From positions 62,001 through 126,000 of the forward strand of contig CAWIGC010000020.1 of the NCBI GenBank assembly GCA_963835555.1: a stretch of 64,000 nt of DNA. The letters are read 5' to 3'. Below the pieces are notes generated by a model. The model was not told the DNA's origin, did not search any database, and saw only the letters and a list, made by a program, of their open reading frames with translations. The first letter of the stretch is position 1; each line of letters starts with the position of its first letter. The stretch comes from Sulfopaludibacter sp963835555 (GTDB lineage Bacteria; Acidobacteriota; Terriglobia; Bryobacterales; Bryobacteraceae). Of this stretch, positions 62,842 through 64,000 are shown in pieces. The position numbers and the translations under genes were made by a program.

Positions 62842-63054
62842 GGGCCTCGACGCGCGATGCGGCGAGTGTCGTTCGCTTCGGCAATCGGATTGACGCTCAG
62901 TAGGGGCACTCTATCCAGGAGAGCCTGTCGCCGTCTGATCCACAAGCTTGAACAAAGGTAACGAAATCGTGTTGACTGGAGTTATTCACACCGCACTTAC
63001 TCAACCCCATCAGTCAACTTACATCAATTCCCAGAAGTGCCGGTGGTATTCGTA

Positions 63055-63094
63055 GGATAGGCCTCCAGGCCTGTCCAGGCGAGCGCAGCTCGCC
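63055..63094. repeat. double hairpin element
   Basis: GGATAGGCCT and AGGCCTGTCC (63055-63076) form an almost perfect inverted repeat with a two-base loop, and GGCGAGC and GCTCGCC (63078-63094) a perfect one with a three-base loop. The pair resembles REP-type intergenic elements. It lies 19 bases before the gene at 63113. Confidence 0.7.
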
Positions 63095-63112
63095 AAAAAG
63101 TCACTTACTCAT

Positions 63113-63721
63113 ATGTCACCCGAACCGAATACCCTCGAACCCAAGCCGCGCGACAAGCGCGCCTTCAATGCCTATCGCCATGGCCTCACCGGCCAGGTCC
63201 TCGTCATCGCGCCGTCCGATGAGCAGCCGTACAAAGATCACTGCCACAGCATTCACCAGTTCTATGCCCCCGTCGGAGGCATGGAAATCGATCTCGTCCA
63301 GCAGATCGCCGACGACCGTTGGCGCATGAAGCGCTCCTCCGCCATCGAAAGCGCCGTCCTCGTCCGCGGCCTGAACCAACCCGATGACGCCGTCTCCGGC
63401 AATGAGCAGGTCGATATCGCCCTCGCCCAGGGCCGCGTCTGGAACGAACAGAAAAAGGACCTCAACCTCCTCACCCTCTATGAAAGCCGCATCCAGCGCC
63501 GCATCGAAAAGAACATGGCCCTCGTCCGCCAACTCCAGCAGGACCGCCGCGCTACCCTCCAGCAAATCGTCGAAGAAGCCGCTATCTTAGGCGAAACATA
63601 CGACTTTCCCCCCGAAGCCCTGCCCCCCAATTTTGTTTATTCACTCCCCCAAATCCACCGCCTCGCCGCCCACCACCGCCGCCTCGAAGCGGTCCGAAAA
63701 CCCACCCGGAGGGCCGCTTAA
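63113..63721 (+). CDS. unknown protein with NAYRHGLTG motif
   Basis: 202 residues from ATG 63113. The N-terminal part is basic (KPRDKRAFNAYRHGLTGQVLV). The middle is helical and acidic (GGMEIDLVQQIADDRWRMKRSSAIESAVL), with a coiled-coil-like stretch RRIEKNMALVRQLQQDRRATLQQIVEEA, and the end is proline- and histidine-rich. The NAxRHGLTG type of motif occurs in many short acidobacterial and phage-related proteins of unknown role. Codon use, very rich in GCC, CTC and CGC, differs somewhat from neighbours. Function unknown. Confidence 0.6.
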   Translation: MSPEPNTLEPKPRDKRAFNAYRHGLTGQVLVIAPSDEQPYKDHCHSIHQFYAPVGGMEIDLVQQIADDRWRMKRSSAIESAVLVRGLNQPDDAVSGNEQVDIALAQGRVWNEQKKDLNLLTLYESRIQRRIEKNMALVRQLQQDRRATLQQIVEEAAILGETYDFPPEALPPNFVYSLPQIHRLAAHHRRLEAVRKPTRRAA

Positions 63722-63728
63722 AACTATT

Positions 63729-63759
63729 CCCCCATCCCCAACCCCCATCCCCAACCCCC
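63729..63759. repeat. 13-base tandem repeat, 2.4 copies
   Basis: CCCCCATCCCCAA occurs at 63729-63741 and 63742-63754 with a partial third copy, upstream of the panE-like gene. It is C-rich on the plus strand and may be a slippage site. Confidence 0.7.
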
Positions 63760-63791
63760 GTTTTCCCCGCCCCGCCGCGTACCATCGAAAG

Positions 63792-64000
63792 ATGAACCAA
63801 AACCGGGTGGCCATAGTCGGTGCCGGAGCCGTAGGCTGCTATTTCGGCGGGATGCTTGCGCGCGCCGGAGTCCCCGTCACGCTCATTGGCCGGCCCGATC
63901 ACGTCCATGCCATCGTGAGCCAGGGGCTGTTCCTCGAAGGACTGCACGTCCACCAGCACATTCCCGTCGCGGCCACCACCAGCATCGAAGGCGTGCGCGA
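63792..64000 (+). CDS. ketopantoate reductase (ApbA/PanE)-like, N-terminal part
   Basis: The gene is cut by the right edge; 69 residues are visible from ATG 63792. The Rossmann start VAIVGAGAVGCYFGGMLARAGVPVTLIGRPDH has the GxGxxG motif and the family's YFGGMLA. The enzyme reduces 2-dehydropantoate to pantoate with NADPH; the catalytic lysine and glutamate are outside the window, so a related reductase is possible. Confidence 0.85.
   Translation, partial: MNQNRVAIVGAGAVGCYFGGMLARAGVPVTLIGRPDHVHAIVSQGLFLEGLHVHQHIPVAATTSIEGVR

Noticed and set aside
63729..63759. CRISPR-like or longer satellite array
   Set aside because: Only 2.4 copies of a 13-base C-rich unit, without spacers.

Overview
The window is GC-rich and reads as a chromosome segment from an Acidobacteriota bacterium, most likely of the Bryobacterales / Solibacter type. 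The signs are two MacB-like 'ADOP' permeases, large Oar-like TonB-dependent receptors with a carboxypeptidase-regulatory domain, a VWFA-related secreted protein, two PEP-CTERM proteins, and many carbohydrate-active enzymes with DUF5107, DUF5054 and GH71/99-like domains. The assignment is an inference from gene families; there is no rRNA or other phylogenetic marker here except ftsY. I saw no tRNA, rRNA, CRISPR array or complete insertion sequence.

Layout. 1-4373 (+): the 3' end of an ADOP permease and an intact TonB receptor. 4374-11380 (-): an ArsR-type repressor, a small DUF1801-like remnant, SRPBCC, DoxX-like and DUF1801 genes, then a broken TonB receptor, a VWFA-like secreted protein, a membrane coiled-coil protein and a zinc-ribbon membrane protein. 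11464-15495 (-): a thioredoxin-like remnant, a PEP-CTERM protein and a complete ADOP permease. 15545-22891 (-): a carbohydrate cluster of GH2 enzyme, DUF5107/TPR protein and sugar porter. 22894-27179 (+): a YtrA-type GntR regulator with one ABC ATPase and two permeases; the first two ABC genes carry frameshifts. 27126-28387 holds a partial duplication of the permease-tail / efflux-adaptor-head junction, with a PEP-CTERM gene between the two copies. 28402-34562 (+): an RND efflux adaptor and pump, a glycine-rich lipoprotein and an alpha/beta hydrolase. 34573-38964: an unknown secreted protein, an MFS transporter, an ICMT-like methyltransferase, and an ECF sigma factor with a membrane partner. 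39023-41701 (-): ftsY-ribD-ribE with overlapping ends. 41729-51085: epimerase and esterase (one frameshift each), a two-BON protein, DUF5054 and GH71/99-like enzymes, a receiver protein, aldose epimerase and a beta-hydroxyacid dehydrogenase. 51445-54883 (+): overlapping YggS, glycosyltransferase and CocE hydrolase genes. 55003-62841: an excisionase-like HTH protein, an S9 peptidase, an anti-sigma kinase / STAS / GPP34 operon, an FG-GAP protein and an MFS-spermidine-synthase fusion. 63055-64000: a double hairpin repeat, an unknown protein with an NAYRHGLTG motif, and the start of a ketopantoate-reductase-like gene.

Themes. Much of the window handles polysaccharides and their products: outer-membrane receptors, exported glycosidases, sugar transporters and epimerases. 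A second theme is regulation by partner switching and ECF sigma factors. Gene decay is concentrated in two places, 6558-9331 and 23283-25731. Every frame change I could place is a gain of one base, which raises the question of assembly error against real decay. The best candidates for something not yet described are the anti-sigma/STAS/GPP34 operon, the symmetric promoter between ftsY and the epimerase gene, the duplication around the PEP-CTERM gene, and the GH2-DUF5107-sugar porter cluster.
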